Below are positions 44,639 through 52,634 of a DNA stretch of 64,000 nucleotides, one piece after another (the stretch's first letter is position 1; every line of letters begins with the position of its first letter). Under the pieces are notes generated by a model. It saw only the letters and a program-made list of their open reading frames with translations, was not told where the DNA came from and searched no databases. The stretch is from Mucilaginibacter geliditolerans (GTDB lineage: Bacteria > Bacteroidota > Bacteroidia > Sphingobacteriales > Sphingobacteriaceae): positions 248,001 to 312,000 of the forward strand of contig NZ_JACHBY010000003.1 of NCBI RefSeq assembly GCF_014200495.1. Reading direction: 5' to 3'. The position numbers and the translations under genes were made by a program.

Positions 44639-44753
44639 CTGTAGGAGAAGGGGTCGAACCTCCACGGAGTGGTTATTTTCATTGCTGAAAGTTTCCCAAT
44701 TTCTCCGCCACCGCGACAAGGAGGTGTGTCTGCCAAAATTTCACCATCCTACA
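44639..44753 (-). tRNA. tRNA-like gene, GUC anticodon, 44-base variable region
   Basis: Read on the minus strand: acceptor TGTAGGA/TCCTACA (7 pairs) with G73; U8-G9; D stem GTG/CAC with GG in the loop; anticodon arm CCTCC-TTGTCGC-GGTGG (one U-U mismatch), anticodon GUC, U33, C38; T arm GGAGG-TTCGACC-CCTTC. The variable region of 44 bases has an outer stem CGGAG/CTCCG, an inner TGG/CCA and a tip TTTC/GAAA. The body is leucine-type (class II) while the anticodon and G73 fit aspartate. No CCA is encoded. It is 115 bases long. Confidence 0.72.
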
Positions 44754-44782
44754 TTTTTGTTAATCTCAAGCCTTTGAGATTG

Positions 44783-44894
44783 CTGTTGGGGAAGGATTCG
44801 AACCTCCACATAGTGGTTAGCCCGCTTCGGGTTTTCCATGATCTACGCCACCGGGACAAGGAGGTGTGTCTGCCAAAAATTTCACCACCCAACA
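44783..44894 (-). tRNA. tRNA-like gene, GUC anticodon, 40-base variable region
   Basis: First of the tandem pair in transcription order. Acceptor TGTTGGG/CCCAACA with G73; D arm as in its neighbour; anticodon loop TTGTCCC (GUC, C38); T arm GGAGG-TTCGAAT-CCTTC. The 40-base variable region has an outer stem CGTAG/CTATG, an inner TGG/CCA and a tip CCCG/CGGG. Compared with the neighbour, acceptor and variable stems change on both sides, keeping pairing, while the stretch from D arm to anticodon is identical apart from one extra T. 112 bases; spacer 29 bases. Confidence 0.72.
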
Positions 44895-44940
44895 AGATTT
44901 TTTTAGAAAGAACGGTTAGCAATTGGTCGTTTGCATGTTA

Positions 44941-44972
44941 CAAATCTAATAGACCTATCGTTTCCTTGCAAA
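44941..44972 (-). promoter_or_regulatory. Promoter of the tRNA pair
   Basis: On the minus strand: TTTG (44972-44969), 20 bases, TAGATTTG (44948-44941). This is a full match to the Bacteroidota consensus, 46 bases before the first mature tRNA end. Confidence 0.72.
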
Positions 44973-45045
44973 TATTTCAACGAAATAATTTTATTTTTAG
45001 TTTTATTTTAATTAAACTTGTATATTAGTATAGAATTTAAAATTT

Positions 45046-45522
45046 ATGTCTCATAGAAAAGCCCCAAATTTAGAAATTGATAATCTTGACATACAGATCT
45101 TATCAATTTTAATGAAAAATGCAACCACTCCGTACACGGAAATTGCGAAAGAGTTGATCGTTTCGGGCGGAACCATACACGTGAGGATGAAAAAGTTGGA
45201 GGAGATGGGTGTAATAAAAGGTGCCACACTCGAGGTTGATCCTCAAAAATTAGGCTATGATATTACCGCTTTCCTGGGTATTTACCTGGAAAAGGGTTCA
45301 CAATATAATGAAGCCGTCAAACAGTTGAAAAATGTTAAGGAGATTGTTGAGTTGCATTACACAACCGGCAGCTGGAGCATTTTTGCTAAAATTGTATGCC
45401 ACGATACCAATCACCTGCGCGAAATACTGAATGAGAATATACAAGGTATAACAGGTGTGCAACGTACGGAAACCTTTATATCACTGGAAGAAAGCATTAA
45501 AAGGCAGATAACGCTGGAATAA
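45046..45522 (+). CDS. Lrp/AsnC-family transcriptional regulator
   Basis: 158 residues. The N-terminal winged helix-turn-helix (about 12-60) reads LDIQILSILMKNATTPYTEI and ELIVSGGTIHVRMKKLEEMG. The C-terminal RAM/ligand domain (about 75-150) shows AFLGIYLEKGSQYNEAV, VELHYTTGSWSIFAKI and GVQRTETFISLEES. Lrp-type proteins form octamers that sense amino acids. It is transcribed divergently from the unusual tRNA pair, with about 150 bases between, and ends in a strong terminator. Ligand not known. Confidence 0.93.
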   Translation: MSHRKAPNLEIDNLDIQILSILMKNATTPYTEIAKELIVSGGTIHVRMKKLEEMGVIKGATLEVDPQKLGYDITAFLGIYLEKGSQYNEAVKQLKNVKEIVELHYTTGSWSIFAKIVCHDTNHLREILNENIQGITGVQRTETFISLEESIKRQITLE

Positions 45523-45549
45523 TTATACAGTATATTATAATATTAGTAG

Positions 45550-45586
45550 GGGTATTAATAATCACTTGATTATTAATACCCTTTTT
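45550..45586 (+). terminator. Strong terminator of the Lrp-type gene
   Basis: GGGTATTAATAATCA pairs perfectly with TGATTATTAATACCC (15 bp, 2-base loop), followed by five Ts. Confidence 0.92.
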
Positions 45587-45617
45587 AGTTTACAACCTCA
45601 GTGAGTATTTTATAATT

Positions 45618-45714
45618 GCGCTCGTCTGTGACGAGTGCTTAACTCTTTATGGCATTTGCAATGCCGGACGATACAATCGCAAACCCATTTTAAGCACTCG
45701 TCACAGACGAGCGC
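45618..45714. repeat. REP-like inverted pair with 25-bp perfect arms
   Basis: GCGCTCGTCTGTGACGAGTG, then CTTAA, on the left; the exact complement at 45690-45714. Each arm also folds on itself (CTCGTC-TGT-GACGAG). The loop contains TTTGC and GCAAA arms. Confidence 0.88.
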
Positions 45715-45767
45715 GATACAAAAAAGGGGTAATTCTGGTGAACGATATGCTGCTCCGTAAGAGCAAT

Positions 45768-45911
45768 ATATTGGTAGAAAATATATACCCTGTTACCTAG
45801 CGCTGTAGGTGCTAAACTAATCACAGTGATTATGGCAAATATGTTATGTACCTACGGCACATCTCCATCTGTTATTCTATTTTCTACCAATATTTAACCC
45901 CTCTGGGGTTT
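45768..45911. repeat. Inverted repeat with CCCCTCTGGGG hairpin
   Basis: ATATTGGTAGAAAATA (45768-45783) is perfectly complementary to 45878-45893. AACCCCTCTGGGGTT follows at 45896-45910. The loop has weaker pairs (CTGTAGGTGC / GTACCTACGGCAC). It completes the 45523-45931 spacer; I see no gene there. Confidence 0.75.
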
Positions 45912-45931
45912 TCATCTGTCGCCGCGTTCTT

Positions 45932-48214
45932 CTATTTAAACTTACTCTTCAACGCCGCCAACTTCATTTGCAGATCGCCTTCTGGTTCCGGTGCAGCTTT
46001 ACTTGCATATGGTTTATTGAATGCAGGCTTTTGTACCGGTTTATTAAAGTTTGGTTTGACCGCAGACGGATTAGCAGGTTCACGTTTTTCGTTCTCTTTC
46101 ATACTTAACGAGATCCGTTTGCGGTTTACATCTACCTCGGTAACTGTTACCTCAACCTTTTGGGCAACCTTTAAAACTTCGTTCGGATCTTTAATATAGC
46201 GGTTGGTGATCTGGCTTAAATGAACTAAGCCATCCTGATGAACGCCGATATCAACAAAAGCACCGAAGTTGGTAATGTTTGTTACAATGCCGGGTAGTTT
46301 CATGCCTATTTTCAGATCACCGATGGAATTTACACCATCGGTAAAGCTGAACTGCTCGAACTGTTCACGCGGGTCGCGGCCGGGTTTGGCAAGCTCTGCC
46401 ATTATATCATTTAAGGTAGGCAAGCCTACAGTATCCGACGTATATTTTGTAAGCGGGATACTTTTGCGCAGCTTATCATCCTTCATCAGGTCATTTACGG
46501 TACACTTCAGGTCGGCTGCCATTTGTTTTACCAAATCGTACCTTTCGGGGTGAACACCGCTTGTATCCAATGGGTTATCAGCATGGCGGATACGCAGAAA
46601 ACCTGCTGCCTGCTCAAATGCCTTATCGCCTAAACGGGGAACTTTCTTTAGCTGCTCACGTTTTTTAAAGGCACCGTTCTGATCGCGGTACTCCACAATA
46701 TTTTGTGCCAATTGCGGGCCCAGGCCTGATACATAGGCCAGTATTTGTTTTGATGCCGTGTTCAGTTCCACACCTACCGCGTTCACGCAGTTAATAACGG
46801 TATCATCAAGCGAGGTTTGTAATTTATTCTGATCCACATCGTGCTGGTATTGCCCAACGCCTATTGATTTTGGGTCGATCTTTACCAGCTCAGCCAATGG
46901 GTCCATCAACCTGCGCCCGATGGATACCGCGCCCCTAACCGTAATATCCTTATCCGGGAACTCATCCCTCGCCACTTCTGACGCGGAGTAGATGGATGCT
47001 CCGCTTTCATTCACCATTACTATGGTAGCACCCGGTAAATTCAGGTTGCGGATGAAAACTTCCGTTTCACGGCCCGCTGTTCCGTTACCGATGGCTATGG
47101 CTTCAATATTATGTTTTTCAAACAAATGCTTAGCAGTTTTCTCCGCTTCCCTGGCCTGACCAGCACCGGTATGCGGGTAAATAGCGGTATCCTCCAATAG
47201 TTTACCCTGCTCATCCAAACAAACCACCTTACAACCTGTACGGAACCCTGGATCTATAGCCATTACACGTTTTTGGCCAAGCGGCGCGCCTAATAAAAGC
47301 TGGCGCGCGTTTTCGGCAAATACCCTTATCGCTTCCTCGTCGGCCTTCTTTTTGGTGAATAAGCGCACTTCAGTTTCCATTGATGGCTTTAACAATCTTT
47401 TATAACCATCGCCAATGGCCTGCTGCACCTGGTTTGATGCCGGGTTGTTTCCTTTTACAAACAGGTTCTCCAAGGTAGCAAGTGCTTCTTCTTCCTGTGG
47501 TTTTATATCCAGCCAAAGAATTTCTTCTTTTTCGCCGCGGCGCATGGCCAGTATCCGGTGCGATGGCGCTGTTTTTACAGCCTCCGTCCACTCGAAATAA
47601 TCCTTGTATTTAATACCTTCTTCTTCCTTACCGGGGATCACTTTCGATTCAAAAGTTCCTTTTTCAATAAACAGCTCCCTTACTTTGGTACGGGCCTCTG
47701 CATTTTCAGCTATCTGCTCCGCGATGATATCCCTCGCACCGGCCAGTGCTTCTTCAACACTGCTAACGCCTTTTTCCTCATCAATAAATTTAGCGGCTTC
47801 GGTTTCCGGGTCGATCCTGTGCTGCTCGAACAACAGATCAGCCAATGGTTGTAAGCCTTTTTCCTTAGCGGCAGTTGCACGGGTTTTGCGTTTAGGGCGA
47901 TAAGGCAGATAAATATCTTCCAATGCCACCATCGTCTCCGCTTCGTTCACCAGCTTTTCTAGTTCGGGCGTTAACTTACCAAGGTCGGCAAGCGATTTTA
48001 AGATAGCTTCACGGCGTTTATCCAGCTCGCGCAACTGTTGTATGCGATCGCGGATAGCGGCCACCTGTACCTCATCTAAGGTGCCTGTAACCTCCTTACG
48101 GTAACGGGAGATGAAAGGTACTGTTGCGCCTTCATCAAGCAAGGCAGCGGTAGCGCTTACCTGTTTCTCGGCGATGGAAAGTTCGTTGGCTATTTTTTTA
48201 TAATGCGTGCTCAT
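45932..48214 (-). CDS. tex: Tex-family S1 RNA-binding protein
   Basis: 760-residue nucleic-acid-binding protein related to Bordetella Tex and yeast Spt6. N-terminal helical region (EGATVPFISRYRKEVTGTLDE), YqgF-like domain (about 325-450: VMAIDPGFRTGCKVVCLD, IAIGNGTAGRETEVF), helix-hairpin-helix repeats (LAQNIVEYRDQNGAFKKREQ) and a C-terminal S1 domain (about 640-715: GMKLPGIVTNITNFGAFVDI, DGLVHLSQI). The tail is basic and Pro/Asn-rich. Role in transcription or RNA metabolism, not well defined. Confidence 0.95.
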   Translation of the reverse strand: MSTHYKKIANELSIAEKQVSATAALLDEGATVPFISRYRKEVTGTLDEVQVAAIRDRIQQLRELDKRREAILKSLADLGKLTPELEKLVNEAETMVALEDIYLPYRPKRKTRATAAKEKGLQPLADLLFEQHRIDPETEAAKFIDEEKGVSSVEEALAGARDIIAEQIAENAEARTKVRELFIEKGTFESKVIPGKEEEGIKYKDYFEWTEAVKTAPSHRILAMRRGEKEEILWLDIKPQEEEALATLENLFVKGNNPASNQVQQAIGDGYKRLLKPSMETEVRLFTKKKADEEAIRVFAENARQLLLGAPLGQKRVMAIDPGFRTGCKVVCLDEQGKLLEDTAIYPHTGAGQAREAEKTAKHLFEKHNIEAIAIGNGTAGRETEVFIRNLNLPGATIVMVNESGASIYSASEVARDEFPDKDITVRGAVSIGRRLMDPLAELVKIDPKSIGVGQYQHDVDQNKLQTSLDDTVINCVNAVGVELNTASKQILAYVSGLGPQLAQNIVEYRDQNGAFKKREQLKKVPRLGDKAFEQAAGFLRIRHADNPLDTSGVHPERYDLVKQMAADLKCTVNDLMKDDKLRKSIPLTKYTSDTVGLPTLNDIMAELAKPGRDPREQFEQFSFTDGVNSIGDLKIGMKLPGIVTNITNFGAFVDIGVHQDGLVHLSQITNRYIKDPNEVLKVAQKVEVTVTEVDVNRKRISLSMKENEKREPANPSAVKPNFNKPVQKPAFNKPYASKAAPEPEGDLQMKLAALKSKFK

Positions 48215-48298
48215 TTGTCAAATATTCGGGTTGCGAAAATGGTACTCTTTGAGTGAAAAACAAAAAGGAGTTTTAAACAAATCGTGAGAAAAAAATAT

Positions 48299-48502
48299 TG
48301 TCCTTTCGAACGGGAGTGAGAAATATTCTTCGATTTGCCTACCGAAGAGGTATGGCGAAGAGATCCTTCGCTAACGTTCAGGATGACAATTCTGACATAT
48401 TAACCGCCTTGTCATTTCGAACGAGGTACGAGGAGAAATCTTCTTCGCTATGCAAACGGTTATATTTTAACGCAAAAGATTTCTCCCTCTGGTCGAAATG
48501 AC
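48299..48502. repeat. Two GTCAT repeats, TTTCGA subfamily
   Basis: Copy 48299-48390 starts TGTCCTTTCGAACGG and ends CGTTCAGGATGACA, a hybrid of two subfamilies. Copy 48409-48502 runs TTGTCATTTCGAACGAGG to GGTCGAAATGACAA. They fill the 48215-48525 spacer between tex and the esterase. Confidence 0.85.
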
Positions 48503-48525
48503 AATAGTGGAATAGAATAAACGTA

Positions 48526-49440
48526 TTACTTCGCCTTCAACCAGCCATTCCCATCCATCCACTTAGCCAAACTATTGAACCAATCATCCTTAGTTACCTT
48601 GTTATGCAAACCAAAGCCATGGCCGCCCGACTGATAAATATGGATCTCGCCTTTTACCTTATTTTTCAGCATGGCATCGTAAAACATCAGGCTGTTTTGA
48701 ACTGGTACCAGGCCATCATCCTGAGCATGTACCAAAAACGTTGGCGGCGTATTAGGCGTCACCTGTTTTTCGTTGCTATACAGATTGACCAAAGCCTGCG
48801 GCGCATTTTTGCCGATCAGATTTTCCTTTGAGCCGACATGCGCCCACTGACCAAAAGTGATAACCGGGTATACCAATACCGCAAAACTCGGGCGCAGGCT
48901 GATATGCTTTTTATTCTCTATAACTTCTTTATCAAAATGTGTGGCGGCAGTTGATGCCAGGTGCCCTCCTGCAGAAAAACCAATGATACCCACACGTGCG
49001 GTATCAATTCCCCACTCAGCGGCACGCTGCCTAACCAGTTGTATGGCACGTTGCGCATCCTGTAGCGGACCAATGGTCTGGTCAACCATAACACTGTCAC
49101 TTGGAAGGCGGTATTTTAATATGAACGCAGTAACCCCTATTTTATTAAATGCTGCCGCGATCTGCGTACCCTCATTATCCATCGACAGGCCAATATAGCC
49201 ACCACCCGGGCATATAACTACTGCCGCTCCGTTGGCGTTGCCCTTTGGTGGAAAATAAGGGATGATGGTGGGCACAGTAACACCATCTATAAATGAATCT
49301 TTATCCGTTTCCTCTACATAATCCTTTGGTGCAGGCTTTGAATTAGGCACACCGTTTGGATACAACGGGATTTGGGTATGCTGGGCGAAGCTAAGGCTAT
49401 AAGCGCCCATTGCTAATAGAAATAAGCATATAAACTTCAT
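48526..49440 (-). CDS. Exported alpha/beta hydrolase (esterase/xylan-esterase-like)
   Basis: 304 residues with signal peptide (1-19, SFAQ). The core has AAVVICPGGGYIGLSMDNEG (oxyanion hole), the nucleophile elbow VGIIGFSAGGHLASTAA, the aspartate in FLVHAQDDGLVP and the histidine in YQSGGHGFGLH. This pattern is shared with Bacteroidota carbohydrate esterases and acetylxylan-esterase-like proteins, but substrate cannot be decided. Nine bases downstream of the LytTR regulator gene, so probably part of the same transcript. Confidence 0.88.
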   Translation of the reverse strand: MKFICLFLLAMGAYSLSFAQHTQIPLYPNGVPNSKPAPKDYVEETDKDSFIDGVTVPTIIPYFPPKGNANGAAVVICPGGGYIGLSMDNEGTQIAAAFNKIGVTAFILKYRLPSDSVMVDQTIGPLQDAQRAIQLVRQRAAEWGIDTARVGIIGFSAGGHLASTAATHFDKEVIENKKHISLRPSFAVLVYPVITFGQWAHVGSKENLIGKNAPQALVNLYSNEKQVTPNTPPTFLVHAQDDGLVPVQNSLMFYDAMLKNKVKGEIHIYQSGGHGFGLHNKVTKDDWFNSLAKWMDGNGWLKAK

Positions 49441-49448
49441 GCAGGATT

Positions 49449-50132
49449 TTATTTAATTAAATTGTAAAAGTTCTCTTTATAGGTTTCGGATATCGGGATA
49501 AGATTATCTTTTATTTTTATCCTGTCACGCTCAATACTTTCAATCTTATCCAAAGCTACAATAAATGATTTATGTACCCTGCAAAATTGTTTTGATGGCA
49601 AATCATTCTCTAAATCACCAAAGTTCTGCAGCGTCATTATTCTTTTTAAATCTAAATTTATGCAACGGTAATCGCGCATTCCTTCGATAAAAAAAATCTC
49701 ATCCAAATTTACCTTCTCCAGCCGGTATTCAGTTTTTATAAAAATAAAGTTCTTGATTTCGGGTTTATTAATTGCGATTAACCTGTCGTAAACTTTTGTA
49801 ACCGCCTGCATAAAACGCTCAAAAGTATAAGGCTTCAACAGGTAATCTGATACATTAAGATCAAATCCTTTTAAAGCATATTTGTCGAATGCCGTTGTTA
49901 TGATCACACCCGGCATTTTATTTATCGATTCGAGCAACTGTATACCTGTAAAGCCATCCATCTGTATATCTAAAAACAACAGGTCGACTGTCTCCTCACC
50001 TAAAAAGCTTATTGCTTCAATGGCGCTGTCAAAGCATTGCATTAAATTTAAAAAAGGCACTTTCAGCACAAAATCCCGCAGGCGCTGCATGGCCAAGGGT
50101 TCATCTTCAATTATAATACAATTAATTTTCAT
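49449..50132 (-). CDS. LytTR-family response regulator
   Basis: 227 residues. Receiver domain (1-118) with CIIIEDEPLAMQRL, phosphoacceptor LLFLDIQMDGFTGIQLL, Thr in IITTAFDKYA and Lys in YLLKPYTFERF. LytTR DNA-binding domain (about 135-227): FIFIKTEYRLEKVNLDEIFF, RIMTLQNFGDLENDLPS, FCRVHKSFIVALDKIESIE, IPISETYKENFY. Its start overlaps the histidine kinase gene by 11 bases. Bacteroidota LytTR pairs often control surface or carbohydrate functions; the downstream hydrolase may be a target. Confidence 0.94.
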   Translation of the reverse strand: MKINCIIIEDEPLAMQRLRDFVLKVPFLNLMQCFDSAIEAISFLGEETVDLLFLDIQMDGFTGIQLLESINKMPGVIITTAFDKYALKGFDLNVSDYLLKPYTFERFMQAVTKVYDRLIAINKPEIKNFIFIKTEYRLEKVNLDEIFFIEGMRDYRCINLDLKRIMTLQNFGDLENDLPSKQFCRVHKSFIVALDKIESIERDRIKIKDNLIPISETYKENFYNLIK

Positions 50133-51147
50133 GTAGTTTAACGGTTAAAGTTACTATAAACCGTTCATTGGTTTTATCAATTTTTAGTTGGTAATTTTCT
50201 TTATAAAGCAATTTAAGCCGGTTTTTTATCAGGTCGAGACCCAAGCCGCTTTTTGGCTGTGTTAGTTGCGCCGATATGTCAAAAGCATTGCTACAGATAA
50301 AATGGACCTCTCCATTCAGAATAGCTATATCAATTTCAATTGCGTTGTTTATCTTTTTATCGGTACAATGCTTAAAAGCATTTTCAATAAACGAAATAAA
50401 TAGCATCGGTGCTATACGCAAATCACCGGTATTGCCCTCAACAGTAAAACTAACAAAATCAGTATTAGAGGTACGTATTTTTTGTAGCTCAATATATTGA
50501 CTGATGTATTTTATTTCCTCGCTGAGGGCCACAGTTTCTGATGGGCTTTCATATAACGTAAATCTTAAAATATCCGAAAGTTTTTTTAAATAAACTGATG
50601 CCACCGCAGCATCCTTTTCAATCAGCACATCAATATTATTAAGGGTATTGAATAAAAAGTGGGGGTTAATTTGCGCCTTTAACAGCGCCAGTTCTGTTTC
50701 GAGGTTCTTTTTCTCTAATTGCCTTTTATAGAAAATATCTGAATACCAATTCAAGAATACCTTTGTCAGGTAGGCCATAAATGCAGCGTATATATTTAAC
50801 AGTAAAATATTAATCGGTAAAAACCATTTCAGGTTCATATAGTTAGGTGCGATAAGCTGTGATACACAATACCCAATAAATGATATAACCAAGACCACGA
50901 TGGATCCAAACCATAAAGCATATCTTATTTTTTCCTTATCTTTTGAGAACAGCAGCGGGGAGTAGAAGAAATAAAAGATGTAGAATACAACTATAGATTC
51001 AATAGTGCCTTCCAGGCTAAGTAAAAAATTGATTTTTACCTGAGGAGTCGCCAAATTTACCTGTGGTAGAGAAAAGATGAGTAAAGAGTAAAACCGTGGG
51101 ATCCAAACTAAGACGTTAAGCAAAATTGCCAAATGTGATTTTTTCAT
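50122..51147 (-). CDS. LytS/YehU-type sensor histidine kinase
   Basis: 341 residues. Four hydrophobic segments in the first 140 residues (IPRFYSLLIFSLPQV, IVVFYIFYFFYSPLLF, GSIVVLVISFIGYCVSQLIA, LPINILLLNIYAAFMAYLT), then a coiled linker and the His_kinase domain with the phosphoacceptor in LKAQINPHFLFNTLNNIDVL. The HATPase part shows APMLFISFIENAFKHC and KSGLGLDLIKNRLKLLY. It lacks a classical periplasmic sensor. Overlaps the LytTR regulator gene. Confidence 0.93.
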   Translation of the reverse strand: MKKSHLAILLNVLVWIPRFYSLLIFSLPQVNLATPQVKINFLLSLEGTIESIVVFYIFYFFYSPLLFSKDKEKIRYALWFGSIVVLVISFIGYCVSQLIAPNYMNLKWFLPINILLLNIYAAFMAYLTKVFLNWYSDIFYKRQLEKKNLETELALLKAQINPHFLFNTLNNIDVLIEKDAAVASVYLKKLSDILRFTLYESPSETVALSEEIKYISQYIELQKIRTSNTDFVSFTVEGNTGDLRIAPMLFISFIENAFKHCTDKKINNAIEIDIAILNGEVHFICSNAFDISAQLTQPKSGLGLDLIKNRLKLLYKENYQLKIDKTNERFIVTLTVKLHEN

Positions 51148-51255
51148 GCTATGATTGATAAATTAAACATGCTCAAAAATCATTTTTTGTTAAGGCTGCG
51201 CATAATTAGTTCTGCCAAATGGCTTATTGCGTCTGCAAAATACCAATATTATAAA

Positions 51256-51288
51256 AAAGGTGTCGCGGAATAATCCAGCGACACCTTT
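51256..51288 (-). terminator. Terminator of prfB
   Basis: AAAGGTGTCGC pairs with GCGACACCTTT, extended by GGA/TCC in the loop, with A- and T-runs on both sides. It lies 20 bases past the prfB stop. Confidence 0.88.
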
Positions 51289-51308
51289 ATATTTTTCATG
51301 ATTTAAAA

Positions 51309-52401
51309 TTAACTTTTAGGTCCGCCAAATTCCATTAAATAGGCTTTCAGAAAATCATCCAGATCGCCATCTAAAACAGCGGCCGCATTTGATGTTTCAT
51401 GATCAGTACGCAAATCCTTCACCAGTTTATATGGGTGCAGCACATAATTCCTTATCTGCGATCCCCACTCTATCTTTTTCTTATTACCTTCAATAGCATT
51501 GGTAAGTTCCATGCGCTTGCGCATTTCAGCCTCATATAATTGCGATTTCAGCAACCGGATGGCGTTATCCTTATTCTGCAATTGCGAGCGCGATTCCTGG
51601 TTTTTGATGATAATACCTGATGGTTTGTGATATAAACGAACAGCGGTTTCCACCTTGTTTACGTTCTGGCCACCTGCACCGCCTGAACGAAAGGTTTCAA
51701 ACTCAATATCAGCCGGATTAATATCTATCTCAATGGTATCGTCAACCAATGGGTATACATATACCGATGCAAATGAAGTATGGCGCTTAGCATTGGAATC
51801 GAAAGGAGAGATCCGTACTAAACGGTGTACGCCGTTTTCTCCCTTTAAATAGCCGTAGGCAAATTCGCCCTCTATTTGTAGTGTAACGGTTTTCACACCG
51901 GTAACATCACCTTCCTGGTAATCCTGTTCGGTTACTTTATGGCCATTCTTTTCGGCCCACATCATGTACATGCGCATGAGCATACCTGCCCAGTCGCAGC
52001 TTTCGGTACCGCCCGCGCCTGCTGTAATTTGCAGCACCGCGTTCAGCTGATCTTCATCAGCAGAAAGCATATTCTTGAATTCCAATTCTTCGACCGCCTG
52101 TATAGCTGCGTTGTATTGTTCCTGCATCTCCGCTTCGGTAGCATCGCCACCGTGGAAGAATTCATACATTACACCCGCGTCTTCAACTACCGCTACTACT
52201 TTTTGGAAAGCGTCGGTCCACACTTTTTTTGTTTTGATGGATGCCAGTACCTTTTCGGCATCTTTAGGATGGTCCCAAAAATTGGGGCCGAGGGTTATAT
52301 CCTGTTCTTTTTGCAAGGCATCGAGTTTGATATCGATGTCAAAGATGCCTCCTCAGGGACGTAACTCTATCCCTTAAATCCTGAATCTGTTCTTTAGTCA
52401 T
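51309..52401 (-). CDS. prfB: Peptide chain release factor 2 with programmed +1 frameshift
   Basis: Releases peptides at UAA and UGA. Translation starts at ATG 52401 (20 codons, [20 protein letters not shown]), meets UGA at 52341-52339 and shifts +1 (CTT-TGA-C read as CTT-GAC) into the long frame that ends at 51309, giving 363 residues. The long frame shows the SPF stop-recognition motif ([16 protein letters not shown]) and the catalytic GGQ ([19 protein letters not shown]). A reading from TTG 52316 alone would miss the N-terminus. The autoregulatory shift is classic for prfB. Confidence 0.95.
52339..52353 (-). promoter_or_regulatory. prfB +1 frameshift site
   Basis: On the minus strand: AGGAGG (52353-52348), CAT, CTT, TGA, C. 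The Shine-Dalgarno-like hexamer three bases before the slippery CTT codon matches the known E. coli arrangement. It is notable because ordinary genes here lack such motifs. Confidence 0.93.
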
Positions 52402-52417
52402 TTGGCAAAGATATGGG

Positions 52418-52579
52418 GAATTTCGGATTTCGGATGTTCGATTTCGGATTTATAGGTATTTCGGAATTCGAATTTGTGATTTCGGATTTATGGCATGCAG
52501 ATATTGATTTTCAGTCATCAACACTAAAATCCGAATAAAAAAACAAATCCGAAATCGAACATCCGGAATCCGAAATCAT
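52418..52579. repeat. Iterated-word palindrome upstream of prfB
   Basis: Left: GGAATTTCGGATTTCGGATG, TTCGATTTCGGATTTATAGG, ATTTCGGAATTCG and GATTTCGGATTT. Right (52527-52578): AAAATCCGAATAAAAAAAC, AAATCCGAAATCGAACATCC and GGAATCCGAAATC. It occupies the prfB leader. Confidence 0.8.
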
Positions 52580-52585
52580 AAAAAA

Positions 52586-52607
52586 GCCCACCAATAAATT
52601 GGCAGGC
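52586..52607 (-). terminator. Terminator of the 52635 gene
   Basis: On the minus strand: GCC-TG-CCAAT-TT-ATTGG-TG-GGC followed by six Ts. Confidence 0.8.
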
Positions 52608-52634
52608 CATATATGAGGTTGTTAAAATTTATAC

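Noticed and set aside
44639..44753. Reading the tRNA as a leucine tRNA with G1-C72 and A73
   Set aside because: That register loses U8 and gives a mismatch at acceptor position 7; the register with U1-A72 and G73 pairs fully in both copies.
44669..45028. Open frame of 119 codons on the plus strand
   Set aside because: It runs antisense through both tRNA genes and their promoter, and its protein (PPPRQGGVSAK repeated) only reflects the duplicated tRNA sequence.
45846..46199. 117-codon plus-strand frame at the end of tex
   Set aside because: Antisense to the S1 domain of tex and starting in an inverted repeat.
48604..49198. Plus-strand frames of 75 and 113 codons over the esterase gene
   Set aside because: Shadow of a gene with a clear catalytic triad.
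51309..52316. prfB read as a stand-alone gene starting at TTG 52316
   Set aside because: The upstream 20-codon leader with AGGAGG and CTTTGAC is the standard +1 frameshift, so the real start is ATG 52401.
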